From: Aldrovandia affinis
Taxonomy: Eukaryota; Chordata; Actinopteri; Notacanthiformes; Halosauridae
Length of the DNA stretch: 64,000 nucleotides
Direction: 5' to 3'
Assembly (NCBI GenBank): GCA_029706075.1
Contig: JAINUG010000389.1
Coordinates: 101,001-165,000, forward strand
Part shown: piece by piece, positions 38,283 through 53,273 of the stretch
How positions within the stretch are numbered: the stretch's first letter is position 1
Layout of the letters: the number at the start of each line of letters is the position of its first letter
Notes under the pieces: generated by a model
Seen by the model: only the letters and a program-made list of their open reading frames with translations
What the model was told of the DNA's origin: nothing
The model's database searches: none
Position numbers and translations under genes: made by a program

Positions 38283-40290
38283 TTTGTCTTTGATCATCTT
38301 GTGGGGGGCGTGGCATGAACAACATTGCATAGATTGTCTCGCAGAAACATCTACAATTGACCAGCTTTTAAACCCTGTACAAATTTCGGATCTTCTCGGT
38401 ATGGCGTCTGCCGAAAAATGCAATGAATTTGCTCAGTATTTTAATATAAAAATAACAACCATTCGGGCAGGTATTGTCAGACATATTAATGACGCACACG
38501 AGCTATCTTCTGACAAAGCAACCTTGAAGCATTTTAATAGTATCTCTGAAGCTGATCTTAATACAATCGTGACACAGAGTAAGTCATCAACTTGTAATCT
38601 TGACCCTGTCCCTACAAAATTTAAAAAAAAAAACTTTTAACTGTCTCGCTGAACCAGTTAGGAAAATAATCAATACATCTCTTGAGACCGGAACTTTCCA
38701 AATGCTTTCAAAACCGCAGTCGTGAAACCGCTTTTGAAAAAACTAACCTGGATCCAAATGTCCTAAGCAATTATAGACCCATTTCTAATTTACCGTTTAT
38801 AAGTAAGGTTCTCGAAAAAGTAGTCTTTAACCAATTAAATTACTTTCTAAATGAAAATGACATTTTGGAAAAATTCCAGTCAGGCTTTAGGTCCGGCCAC
38901 AGTACAGAGACGGCACTGGTCAAAATAATCAATGATTTCGGACTTAGTGCTGACGTCAGAAGGGTCTCGGTTCTTGTTCTGCTGGACTTGAGCGCTGCCT
39001 TTGATACTCTTGATCACGGTATACTACTGACTCGACTGGAAAACTGGGTTGGTTTATCCGATTGTGCTCTAAATTGGTTTCGATCGTATCTCACACAAAG
39101 ACAATTTTATATTAGTCTCGGAGCTCACACATCAGAGATATACGACATGGCTTTTGGGGTTGCACAAGGAAGCTGTCTTGGCCCTCTGCTCTTTTCATTG
39201 TACATGTTACCGTTAGGTCACATAATTAGAGATCATAACGTCGACTTTCACAGTTACGCTGACGACACACAATTATACATCGCAATGGAGCCAAATGACT
39301 CAGTTGCTTTGTGCTCCTTGACTGCCTGTCTGTCTGCCGTAGAACAATGGATGAGTAAAAACTTTTTAAAACTTAATGAGGACAAAACTGAAGTTTTATT
39401 ACTTGGCCCAAAAGACAAAAGGGAAGTCATTTTTAATAACTTGCGGAGCAATACGCTGCCTAGTTCTCTGGGGAAATTGACTTCTTGGATCAAACCTGAA
39501 GTCACAAGTCTTGGTGTTGTCCTAGACTCTGATTTAAGTTTCAAGTCCCAAATCAACAAGGTGACGAAAACATCATTTTTCCATCTTAAAAATATAGCAA
39601 AAGTTTGACAATTTATTAACAAGATGCTGAAAAGTTGATTCACGCCTTTGTTTCGTCAAGGTTGGACTATTGCAACTCTGTCTATTCTGGTTGCCCAAAA
39701 AACGCTTTAAGGAGCCTCCAGCTCGTTCAAAATGCGGCAGCCAGAATCCTCACTAGAACGAGACGCACTGAGCACATTACCCCTATTTTATTTACTCTGC
39801 ATTGGCTTCCTATTGAGGCTAGAATTGATTTTAAAATTTTATTTTTAACTTTTAAAGCCCTCCACGGACTGGCGCCGGGGTATTTGTCCGATGTGCTTCG
39901 GCCATATATTGCGGCGCGTGCCCTCCGGTCGCAGGATGCGGGGTTATTAGTTGTCCCGCCCGTGGCCAAAAAAACGGTTGGTGGTAGGGCATTCTATTTT
40001 AGAGCTCCTTTTCTGTGGAATAGCCTCCCCATCTCTATTAGGGAGGCTGATTCCATTAATGTTTTTAAATCCAGACTCAAAACATACTTATTCACTAAAT
40101 TTTATGGCTGAGTTTGGCATACATATGCGCACACACACACATACACAGTTTTTAAAATTATATTAATTTGAATAAATTTTAGTTTTGCTATGTTTTCAGT
40201 TTTTCTTTTCTTTTGCTTTTCTGTTAAGCACTTTGAGATCACTCTGTGATGAAAAGTGCTATATAAATGAGGGTTATTATTATTATAAAT
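38283..40290 (+). mobile_element. L2-type LINE with nearly complete reverse transcriptase
   Basis: Three successive frames cover the RT region to the 3' end. 38,284-38,640 is the N-terminal linker of RT. 38,682-39,608 has NYRPISNLPFISKVLEKV, LLDLSAAFDTLDH, GVAQGSCLGPLLFSLYMLPL and the catalytic SYADDTQLYI. 39,635-40,111 is the C-terminal 'LDYCNSVYSGCPKNALRSLQ' to FKSRLKTYLFTKFYG. Frameshifts near 38,630 and 39,610 separate them. GVPQGS has become GVAQGS. The endonuclease is missing (5' truncation). The 3' end 'gaaaagtgctatataaatga' plus (ATT)n is typical L2. Confidence 0.88.
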
Positions 40291-40344
40291 ATCTCTGCCA
40301 AGTTTATTTGAGTTTCATTCTGCAGCAGTATCTGTTCGCTAACC

Positions 40345-42134
40345 GTGAGGCTCTTTGATGTCATCTTTGAGGATGAAGATCAGGCTTTGGAGGAGAGTGA
40401 TCAGGCTGAAATTGAAGAAGATGTGTCTGAGGATGAAGATTATGTCGAGTATGTGCCTGAACATGATGAAGACACATCTGATGAGGAAGTAGGCCTGAAT
40501 GAGGGAGAACAACAGGAGGCCTTCATGTCAAGGAATGGCAAGATAGCATGGTCCGAGTTCCCTTATAAAACCAGAGTCCGAGCACAAGCTCGGAACATCA
40601 TGACCCCTGGGCCCACTAGATTTGCAATGTCACATGTCCAAGATATAAAGACAGCATTTGAGCTGTTCATACCACAGTCTATCCAGACAATCTTGATTGA
40701 GATGACGAACCTGGAAGGGAGAAAAGTGTTTGGCAACAGTTGGAAGGATATAAACAAAACCTCCCTGGATGCTTACTTTGGGCTGTTGCTTCTTGCTGGT
40801 GTGTACAGGTGTGTATTCTGCATTGTAATTGTATTCTCTTATGAACTCAAATGCCCTTTTATAATGTGTTTCTTTTGCCCTTGTTGTTGACATGTGCCAT
40901 ACAAATAAACCTGCCTTGTATTGTCTTGCCTTACAGATCCAGTCATGAGTCTACTGCCAGCCTATGGGATGCTGAGACAGGCCGGAATATTTTTCGTGCG
41001 ACCATGTCACTTGGGACCTTCCAGGTCTTGTCAAGAGCCATTCGCTTTCACGATCGGGAAACCAGAGTTGCTCACTGTGCTCATGACAAACTTGCTCCCA
41101 TTAGGGAGGTTTGGGACAAGTGGGTGGAACGCTTGCCATGCGTCTACAATCCAGGGCCAGAGGTCACCGTAGATGAGCGACTAGTCCCGTTCAGAGGCCG
41201 CTGTCCCTTCAGGCAGTATATCCCAAGCAAACCTGGGAAATACGGGATTAAAATCTGGGCAGCGTGCGATGCCAGGACCAGCTATGCATGGAACATGCAA
41301 GTATACACCGGAAAATCTGCAAGTGGAGTGGCAGAGAAAAATCAGGGCATGCGGGTGGTGCTGGACATGACAGAGGGGCTTCGAGGGCACAACATCACCT
41401 GTGATAACTTCTTCACGTCTTATGACCTCGGCCAAGAACTACTGAAGAATAAACTGACCATGGTAGGAACAGTCAGGAAGAATAAACCTGAGCTTCCTTC
41501 TGCACTGCTAGACACAAAGGACAGAGCCCCTCTCTCCTCGAAGTTTGCATTTACAGAGACCACCACAACGGTGTCATACTGTCCAAAGAAAAGGAAAAAT
41601 GTCATCTTGATGTCCACTCTCCACAAGAAGGCTGCTGTGAGCAGGAGGAGGAACAAAAAGCCAGACATTATCCTGGACTACAACAGGAACAAAGGCGGAG
41701 TCGACAACCTTGATAAGGTCACTGGCACGTACACTTGCAAAAGGATGACTGCCCGGTGGCCATTGGCTGTCTTTTATAACATTCTCGATGTCTCGGCCTA
41801 CAACGCGTTTGTGGTGTGGACTGAAATTAATCCTGGGTGGAACAATGGCAAGTTATACAAGAGGAGGCTCTTTCTTCAGGAGCTGGGGAGAGCTCTGGTG
41901 AATCCCCACATTGAACAACGTCAGTGTGTTCCCCGAAATCCTGGCTCTGCCAACTTGGTGAGAGAGGTGCAGGCTGCAACCACACCAGCAACCCCCACTA
42001 AGGCCAAGCCAGAGGACGCCAAAGGCGGCAAGAGAAAGAGGTGCCAGTCCTGCCCTTCCAACAAGGACAGAAAAACTAGCACGACTTGCCACACTTGTAA
42101 AAGATACATCTGCGGGGAGCACAGGACGCTGTGA
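40345..42134 (+). CDS. piggyBac transposase, two exons, apparently intact
   Basis: Exon 1 (40,345-40,808) and exon 2 (40,937-42,134) join across a 128-bp intron (ag|gtgtgt ... ttacag|a) to give 553 residues. Residues ~1-55 are strongly acidic. The DDE_Tnp_1_7 core follows, with catalytic Asp at about 234 (TVDERLVPFRG), 311 (TCDNFFTSYDL) and 411 (NKGGVDNLDK); the spacing 77/100 is close to the insect enzyme's. A Lys/Arg-rich stretch and a Cys-rich zinc-binding tail end it (CQSCPSNKD, CHTC, ICGEH). piggyBac enzymes cut and paste at ttaa without scars. No internal stop is seen. The terminal repeats of this copy were not identified, so it may be immobile or recruited. Its nearest named kin would be PGBD4-like proteins. 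Confidence 0.88.
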
Positions 42135-42146
42135 TTGGTGCATGTG

Positions 42147-42225
<79 letters not shown>

Positions 42226-42240
42226 ACATACACACACATA
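42147..42240. repeat. (CA)n microsatellite
   Basis: About 45 ac dinucleotides follow the transposase stop codon directly, with a few ataca interruptions at the end. An aataaa signal follows at ~42,303. Confidence 0.95.
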
Positions 42241-42303
42241 CTGGATACACACAAACACCCTTGTTCATGTTTGTGTTTCATTTGAATCTGCTATTTTGAA
42301 TCA

Positions 42304-42599
42304 AATAAAGTTTTCTGAATAATTTTTTTTCACCTGTAACACCACAGAGGTTACTATAGTTAATAATATAAAGGCCTAAAAACTTTTTTTTTTTTCTTTA
42401 AAAAAAAAATTTTATTCTAATATTAGTCTATTATAGTCAGATAACATACTTATTCACTGTCTTCACTATAGGGAATATAATGAGTGAATTTAATCCCATT
42501 TTTAACTTAAAGATATGTGGTATAATGTGTCTTGGGGCCATAAAAGAAAATTACAACAGGACTGTATGGTTATGAATGCATAATAAGTTAGTTATGACA
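42304..42599. other. No gene seen
   Basis: AT-rich DNA with poly-A/poly-T runs. It may be transposase 3' flank plus the intron before the Harbinger exon; nothing else is recognised. Confidence 0.4.
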
Positions 42600-42813
42600 C
42601 TTTAACTGTCTGCGTCATCTCAGGGTGGCTCCAGACAGAGCATGCAACATTATTGTTGCCTTTGCGGTGCTGCACAATGTGGCCAAACTGAGGAGGGAGA
42701 GGGACCCCCCACTGGAACCCATGGAAGAGATGCCACCGCTCAATCCCATGCATTTGGACCACAGAAATGGCAGAGTTCAGCGTGATCTAATTGTGATTAA
42801 TCACTTCCAATAA
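42600..42813 (+). pseudogene. Harbinger (HARBI1-like) transposase, last exon only
   Basis: After an acceptor-like 'gtctgcgtcatctcag' the frame reads VAPDRACNIIVAFAVLHNVA and ends QRDLIVINHFQ-stop. The 'A-C-x-I-I-V-A-x-x-V-L-H-N' block and the 'RDxxI' ending are the C-terminal signature of HARBI1-type nucleases. Upstream exons with the catalytic DDE are absent. It is a fragment of a different Harbinger lineage from the one at 14,918. Confidence 0.75.
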
Positions 42814-43046
42814 GTTCTTTCATATCTTCCACTTTTTGTTTTGTCTTGTTAAGGGGAGGTACCACAGGTGAATAGAAAGAAAAAAATCCTTTCCTCCTAT
42901 CAGAATTACATTTGACCAGTTGAATGTCAACAAATACAAATTATCTTTGTATTATGACTGACTTTCTTTTCATTAAAAATACAAATGAGGTACACATTAC
43001 ATATTTGCTCATTTGCATGTTACTGCAAAAATGTTTGACTCACACA
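42814..43046. other. Harbinger 3' flank, nothing recognised
   Basis: AT-rich DNA, possibly the 3' end of the Harbinger element. No inverted repeat could be paired. Confidence 0.3.
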
Positions 43047-43500
43047 TTTTACTTTTACATTTTAAGCATTTAGGAGACGCTCTTATCCATACAAGGTAGG
43101 AACAATCATAGTTAGCGCACAAGATCAGTGGAGTAATACAGCAATAGACCTCATTGCAGGCGTCTGCGTATCATACCTGTAACACTGGGAAAGAAAAGGT
43201 TAGTGGGTTTAAAATTTTTTTTATAAATAGTGTAGAACAAGTAAACAGTGGTGACGACAGATTGACTAGATGGACAGAGTTCAGTGGTAGTGGAGTCTAA
43301 AGATGTGGGTTTTGAGTCTCTTGCTATTGGAAGTGATTCCGCAGTCCTGACCGATTGCGGGAGGTTGTTCCACCAGCGAGGACCAGGACAGAGAAGAGGC
43401 GAGACCGCGAGGGAGCGGCTGCCAGGCGCCCGGAGGGATGGGGCAGTCAGTTTGCCAGAGGAGGCGGAGCGGAGGAGTCTGGGCGGGGTGTAGGGAGTGA
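43047..43500 (-). mobile_element. L2-type LINE, 3' fragment
   Basis: Reverse complement of the L2 3' region: tail 'gagacgctcttatccataca' at the left, then the UTR and coding end 'gagaccgcgagggagcggct' at the right. It abuts an S2 module at ~43,515. Confidence 0.75.
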
Positions 43501-43514
43501 TGAGTGATGAGTAT

Positions 43515-43878
43515 TACACAGACACATACCATCACGGTTTACGATACAAAGACTCACATGCAATAATCCTCCATAACAAGGAGTCAGTCATTAACATAAC
43601 TAAATAATAAATATGATCTGTAGCACTCGCAAAGGCCTCTGGGACATTAGGAAGCGCAAAGGCCCAGAGCCGCCAGTTAGCCTTAGTGGCTATGCTACAC
43701 GCAGGAAGTAGCAAGCGGTAATAACACGCAAAACGGCAGAGCCGTACATTTAGCATTAAGCTAATTAATGGTGGCAATAAGTATTAAATAACTTGAAACA
43801 CTGAATACATTACAAATGGCATGTCAATAACTGAAACACTGCTAAATACATTACAAATGGCAATGTCAGTGAACTGAA
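43515..43878. repeat. Spacer module S2, upstream of unit F
   Basis: Fifth copy of the S2 module, normal orientation, with a short duplication (gaaacactgaatacattaca / gaaacactgctaaatacatt). No gene. Confidence 0.4.
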
Positions 43879-44904
43879 GAGGTCCGACAGTTTTTGCTGT
43901 GCTCCATTGACTTTGACGGAAAAATTTGAGATTTTCTTCATTTTCGAGCTGGTTTTGTGGATTTTAGCTAATTATGGTTAAACGTTGTGCCTGGGGCACT
44001 TGTAACAGTGACACTCGTTACCCAGAGAGGTTGGAAGGAGATATACGTTTTTTTTCCTTTACAAAACCAAAATCAAATCCTGAAAAGTGTTAGCCAGCTA
44101 AGCTAACGTGGCTACGGTCTGGATATACAGCTCTGGGTTGCAACGTTGGTAAAGTTAGACTAAATGTTAGCTTTGTTATTCGTGATCCAGCCAGCTTGCT
44201 AACGTTAAGATGTTACACTCAAGCTCTAAAAAACCTGTGGGTAACGTTACCTTGATGTCAAAATGTAATACTATTTTTTCATTACTATTTCAGCACTTTG
44301 TCAATGGGAAGCCCAGTCCCAGTACCCAAATCTTGTGGAGGACTGGGCTGACATACTGCTGATATTTTTTGCTTTACAGAGGTCGAGGGTATGGAGCTAC
44401 CTGTGGAGCTAACCAGAGTAATGTCGTTACAGCACACTATAGGCTACTAATGTTATGTTAGTTAGCTAATGCTAGCTAACTTACTACTGAATGTAACGTT
44501 ATATAGGCCTACTGCTTTTGCTTTTTAATGACTGTAATAGTGAATAGAGACCTACCCAGCTTTACAGGAACAGTGTTGCTCCTTAATGTCGTTGTCCTCT
44601 GTCTCAATCACCAGGTGATGCGGTGGTTCACTTTTACTCTGATCTATAGGCTTTCGCTTCTATCTTAATTTTTTTTACGTCATTTTGTTGCTGAGTCAGT
44701 GTGATATCTTGAATATAACCTTCAAATGCATATTGTAGACCCTTCTGTCTGCTTCTATCTGAAATCGCTTTTTCTATTTTCCAAAAATTTGGACAATATT
44801 TCTCCAGGGAGTGCCGTTAGCGACAGTGGGAGCGCTATGCTGGCTCCGAAAGCTTGACGGACTTAGCAACAGTAACTAAGGGGGGCGTGGTTTAGCGAAG
44901 GGTC
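43879..44904. mobile_element. THAP-type DNA transposon remnant, 1,026 bp
   Basis: The empty site is known from other units (gtgaactgaattctgc). Here the element lies between 'gaactgaa' and 'aattctgc', giving a 2-bp aa duplication. The ends are gaggtccgacag and ttagcgaagggtc. It contains a THAP domain start and a second exon-like piece. No catalytic domain remains. ISL2EU-like is the best guess from the THAP domain and the 2-bp duplication; Kolobok is disfavoured because it uses ttaa. Confidence 0.6.
43974..44093 (+). pseudogene. THAP zinc-finger N-terminal exon
   Basis: MVKRCAWGTCNSDTRYPERL then IRFFSFTKPKSNPEKC: the C-x3-C pair and F-P/F-x-K-P region of a THAP (C2CH) DNA-binding domain, ending at a stop at 44,093. 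A second piece behind the acceptor 'actatttcag' at 44,293 reads HFVNGKPSP, then QYPNLVEDWADIL in another frame, matching the usual 'KHF-x-GKP' end of THAP. It is decayed. Confidence 0.65.
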
Positions 44905-48761
<3,857 letters not shown>

Positions 48762-49740
48762 GGGAAGTGTTTTGATCAAGATGCAGGTTGAACAAGCACT
48801 GGAGAATTCATTCAGGTGAGAATTCATACAGGGAAAAAAAACATACAATTGTATCCAGCTTGTGACTCAATTGAATAAGTTACCTAATTGAATCTGACAC
48901 AGGAGAAACAGCAGCCTGTCCTTTTTACTCTGCTGCCAACCAGCTGAGCTGAACTGCTCTCTCGCCCTCCCCGCGCATCACCGTACCTAGTTAGTTTGTT
49001 AGATAGCTACTAACCAGCCACTTGTTGCTGCTGTAACCCATAATTAACATTAGCCAAAGTGATGGGAAAGTGCAAGTTTAATGCCAAACACCACACAAGT
49101 TTCATTGACCATATTCTGTGATAATGTTAATGTGATAATGCTGTTTACAATGGTATGAAAAAGGTTTTAAAAAGTACATTTCAACTGATTTAATTGATCC
49201 CTGATCAAGGACTAGTGCAGTGGATGCACCGACTGAGAGGCTCCATAAAATTTTGTGATGTAAAAGGAATCGTGGTGATATGTGTTGTTGACTTATGAAA
49301 ACTCTTTTAGAAATTGAATGCTGTGTTCTCAATACCATTTTAAGACATGCATGGTTACTTTATATTATGCATATTGTTTTGTTGTTGTTTTTACATTGTT
49401 GTATTTTGTTTCCTGCTCAGAGACTACAGTTTAAATGTAGCCTTTGAACTAAATCTGGTACAAAATAGTAGATGCACTACCATCCATGTTGAAAATCGTA
49501 TACTGTCCCTGTCAAATAAACCCTTATGTCCTGATGAATTCATAATCACTGTTCAATAAATCTATCAAATACATAAATGAATCAAACTCATGAGTCATGA
49601 AATCACTCTTATTCTATAACTGTCCCCTTGTTTCAGTGGGAGTTTTAATTGCTGTTACACACACCTGTACTGAAAGGCTTTAATTAAGCTCCAAGTAGAT
49701 TTTGTGAGTCATCAAAGCTCAGTGGATTATGTTGACGCTT
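48762..49740 (+). other. 3' flank of unit F
   Basis: Mosaic of the A/D-type 3' flank (48,780-49,310) and the B/C-type 3' end (49,320-49,740, with 'gttcaataaatct' polyadenylation-like signal at ~49,552). The MITE and SINE insertions of the other units are absent. No gene. Confidence 0.5.
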
Positions 49741-49879
49741 TGAGAGGCCCAGGGACTAACTAAGTTAATTACCTTAACAGTGATCAAACTTAAAGTCGCG
49801 CATGTTTCAAAAGTTTGTCGTCTTTGGTACGCAATTAACGTTTGAGGACGCAAACTGCATACTGGCGTACCACTTATGT

Positions 49880-50560
49880 GCACCCCTGGCTATATGACCA
49901 TTTCTTGTCATTCTCTCATTTTGGAGGAAGTCTGCCAGAACGCCCTGGAGGAGGTTTTGGGTCATCCTCCCGAGAGTGACCAGGTTTGTTTCCTGTTTTA
50001 AAATCATTTTATTTTCAGATTTTCTTCCAATTTGGTAGCCAATTACCCGTGTCCTGTGACCGGCAGTGACAAGGGCGTAACGCTGCCTCCTCGACTGTAA
50101 TTCCGGTACCCCAGAACCACTCCTGTGCGCAGCAAAATGTGTGTGTGACGGCTTCCCTCCCCCCTCCCTCCTCCCTGGGGCAGACAGCCAATTGCCGCCC
50201 CGGTGGCACTCCCAGCCAGAGCCGACTCTGGCGGGTCGGGGAATTGAACCCCGCTCTCCGTGGCCAGCGTCGGACGTTGAAACCACTGGACCACGTGGGA
50301 GGCCCTGTTTCCTGTTTGGTTCTGGTGGACCATGATGAAGCCCGTGGGAACTCGGTGAACACCTGCTCGATGGGTCTGTGTGCCTACTGTAGGCGGCACG
50401 ATGTAACGAACTCCCTCGGGACTGTGAGGAATACAACGGGCTTCTCCACTACCTCGTTTCACACGATGTATCTGCCACTGACACTGCGCTGGGCCAAGCT
50501 CCTTTCGCCTCGCAGTGCTCATGTAGAGACGTCTCATCTCTTATCACTTAACCTCCCAAG
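49880..50560 (-). mobile_element. Tx1/L1-like LINE fragment, split by a SINE
   Basis: 49,880-49,998 and 50,318-50,560 match the minus-strand family at 22,455 (e.g. 'cgccctggaggaggttttgg'). The right part extends further upstream and reads ARRKELGPAQCQWQ on minus. It is interrupted by the SINE at 49,999. Confidence 0.6.
49999..50305 (-). mobile_element. tRNA-Glu-like SINE, family 2
   Basis: The minus strand has 'cacgtggtccagtggtttca' and box B 'ggggttcaattcccc', then a body and the tail 'aattggctaccaaattgg'. The 12-bp target duplication tgtttcctgttt (49,987-49,998; 50,306-50,317) is perfect. This is the best-preserved copy of the family. Confidence 0.87.
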
Positions 50561-51789
50561 ACCCGGGAATCCATTTTTGTGCACTGTAGTGCACATTATG
50601 TCCTCCCATACTACAGATGTCACTCTATTGAGTCCTGATGTTCATTAGAGAGGACAACTGTAGCTTTAAGATGATATCACATGTGGGGGGGTTTTGACTT
50701 GCCAACTTTGTACTTATGTTATCATATCATAATTTCAATTTTTTTAGTAGACAGCTCTATGACAGAGGCACAATCGACATTAATGACGTGCTGTTGTACA
50801 CTGCAGTGCACATGTTGTAAAATGTTAATCAAGTTACGTTTAAAAAACCAAAACTTTGCAATGTGTTTTTTTACCACCCCAACACTTAATTTATTTTTAA
50901 AAAAATCAAAATTAAACCCCTTTTTTTTTTTTTTTTTTTTTTTTCCCCTCTCTCTTCTCTCTCCCCCCCTGGGTCTCAGGAAGTTAAGGTGCTGTGGGCC
51001 AGAATGCGATGTCGCCAGTGAGCCACGGGCCAAAATATAAGCATGCTACAAAAAATGTGAAATGCAAACGTGCAAACCGTACTTATGGATATGTTTGTTC
51101 TCAATGACCTCGGCTACAACAGTGGTTCTTTTTCGAACGTTTTCGCACTTTTATTCGAACGTTTAATTGACCATATTTGATCAAAATAAATGTCAACAGC
51201 GTGACAGCGTTATGTTGTGAGCGTTACGTATGCTTTTTACATTTAACAAATACATTCGTCATGTACTTCGCCATTTTGAATAATCCATCGTGTGTGTTAT
51301 ACATATGATTGTGTGTCTAGGCTCATGAGTTGATATTTTTAAAAGGTTATTGCGCAATAACAGTCACAGTGTGGGCACCCCGACTTCACACATGATCATT
51401 GAAAGCTTTTTCATCACACAAATAGCCCGGAAGAGAAAGATATTAAAGTTGTTTATTATTTTAAGAGGTCACACTAACATTGGAATTACTAGTGTCCAGT
51501 AGTTTCTGTACAGAAAGGAAGGTGAAGGCACAGGAGCAATTAGGTGAGTTTTTCTTTCTTTCTTTTTTGTTGCATTTAAAAAATATATATTTTCCCATTA
51601 TCCGGGGTCATTAATAACTCATATTGTGGAATTATTTCAAATTCATAGTGTGATCATTCGATCTACTTAATGTGCACTTAGATATCTTACACTTAATATC
51701 TTACAATTCAATTAAAAAATATATTTTAACTAGGCACTGTGAGGCACTACTCAGTACCTGCAATGACAAACGTATCACATTTGAGTCCC
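50561..51789. other. No gene seen
   Basis: AT-rich DNA with a ~24-base poly-T run at ~50,920. Several short open frames show no domain. I see no convincing exon, RNA gene or transposon boundary. Confidence 0.5.
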
Positions 51790-51930
51790 ATAGGTCCGAT
51801 TGGCTGAGGAAAAGAGGGACGTCCTGGACTGACATCATACAAGGTATTGTCGTTTGATTGGTGCATGGAAGAAGGAGGAATAAGAGCCTGGAACATAAAA
51901 GGGTTTGGAGCAAAGACCACAACTTTACCA
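51790..51930 (+). promoter_or_regulatory. Promoter-like sequence (inverted CCAAT boxes and TATA-like box)
   Basis: 'ccgattggctgagg' and 'tgattggtgcatgg' (ATTGG boxes ~60 bp apart) lie upstream of 'cataaaagggttt' at ~51,895. The order and spacing suit a core promoter reading right. The only following frame is 18 codons long (from ~51,941), so the transcript, if any, is unknown. An LTR origin is possible. Confidence 0.3.
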
Positions 51931-52149
51931 AGACTGCATTATGTCTCATGAAAGCCAGAACATCCTCAGAACATTTCTGTGGCCCTTTTTTTTGTAAAAT
52001 GTTCAGTGTACACATCCCAGCTGTGCTGAGATAGGGTCATGGGTCTGTGTGGCAGCTACCTGAGAAAGGGAACTTCCTTACCTGGGCTTAAAAGTCATTT
52101 GTGTTCATGGCCCTGCTGAAAAAGACAGAAGGGCATTCAAAACAACTCA

Positions 52150-52404
52150 CTCTTGTCCATGTTTGTGTGTATATGTATGAGTGAGGGAGTGTGTGTGTGT
52201 GTGTGTGTATGTATGAGTGAGCGAGAGTGTGTGTGTGTGTGTATGAGTGAGGGAGTGTGTGCGTGTGTGTGTGTGTGTGTGTGTGAGGTAGTGTGTGTGT
52301 GTGCATGCATGTATATGTATGAGTGAGCGAGTGTGTGAGTGTGTGTGTATGTATGAGTGAGCGAGTGTGAGTGTATGTGTGTGTGTGTATATGTATGAGT
52401 GAGC

Positions 52405-52450
<46 letters not shown>
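52150..52450. repeat. Compound (GT)n microsatellite with 'tatgagtgagcgag' units
   Basis: Several (gt)n tracts are separated by recurring 'gtatgagtgagcgagtg' segments, a minisatellite-microsatellite mix lying just past the last coding exon of the FXYD gene. Confidence 0.92.
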
Positions 52451-52456
52451 GGTTTC

Positions 52457-53214
52457 TTACTTTGCCTGCCTTTTCCCCCCACAGCTCAGCTTGTTACCTG
52501 AAGCAGGAGAGACAGAGCAGTGACCTCAGAATCAGGGTTTGACAGAGAGGCAGGGTTCTCCTGCTCCTCCCACACTTCTGTGCAACTGTACACTTTAGCC
52601 TTTTATGAGATTCTCAGCCTCATAAAAAGTTATATTAATCTATTAATCTATTAAACTCTATAAACATCATTTAAGTATAATAATCATAATCATCAGGATT
52701 TCTATACTGTTTGGGAAAAGAGAAACACTTCGGATTGTATTTTTTTTCAGCTGTATTGAGTTTACTCTTTTGAAGGTTGGCATGACTGGAGGTTGCAGGT
52801 AAAGGTGACTTGTGTACTTGTGCACAGAAAAGTTCCTTTGCCAAACTGCATTACTGTAATCTGACCACCAGGTGGCAATGCTGTGCAAAGGGTGGGAGAA
52901 CCTCTTCTGTCAAAAATTAAATCTTCTCACCCGAGGTCACCTTTAGGAGACGTAAACTTGAGGGAATGACATACTCTGTCAGTGATTTAGTCTCCACAAA
53001 AACATAGTTGTTTTAAAAAAAAACATTACAGTAAATGTGCTAAAAATGGCAAGATTATCTGAAAATGTCTGTGACAACCTCACTCACGCACAGTGACTAC
53101 CTCACTCACTGAAAATGATTACGATGCCCAGGATGAAAGCAGCAGCTGCGAATATCAGCCCCCCTCTCCTCACCAAATGGTAGTCTGGGAGGTAGAGAAA
53201 AGAGAGCAGTTTCA

Positions 53215-53273
<59 letters not shown>

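Noticed and set aside
37932-42134. A single complete piggyBac element from 37,932 to beyond 42,134
   Set aside because: No ttaa at the left joint and no matching inverted terminus to the right; the L2 between them means the two parts cannot be proven to be one element.
52147-52482. Thr/His-rich frames over the GT repeat
   Set aside because: Dinucleotide repeat translation; the same holds at 41,853-42,281 and 53,106-53,426 outside FXYD exon 3.
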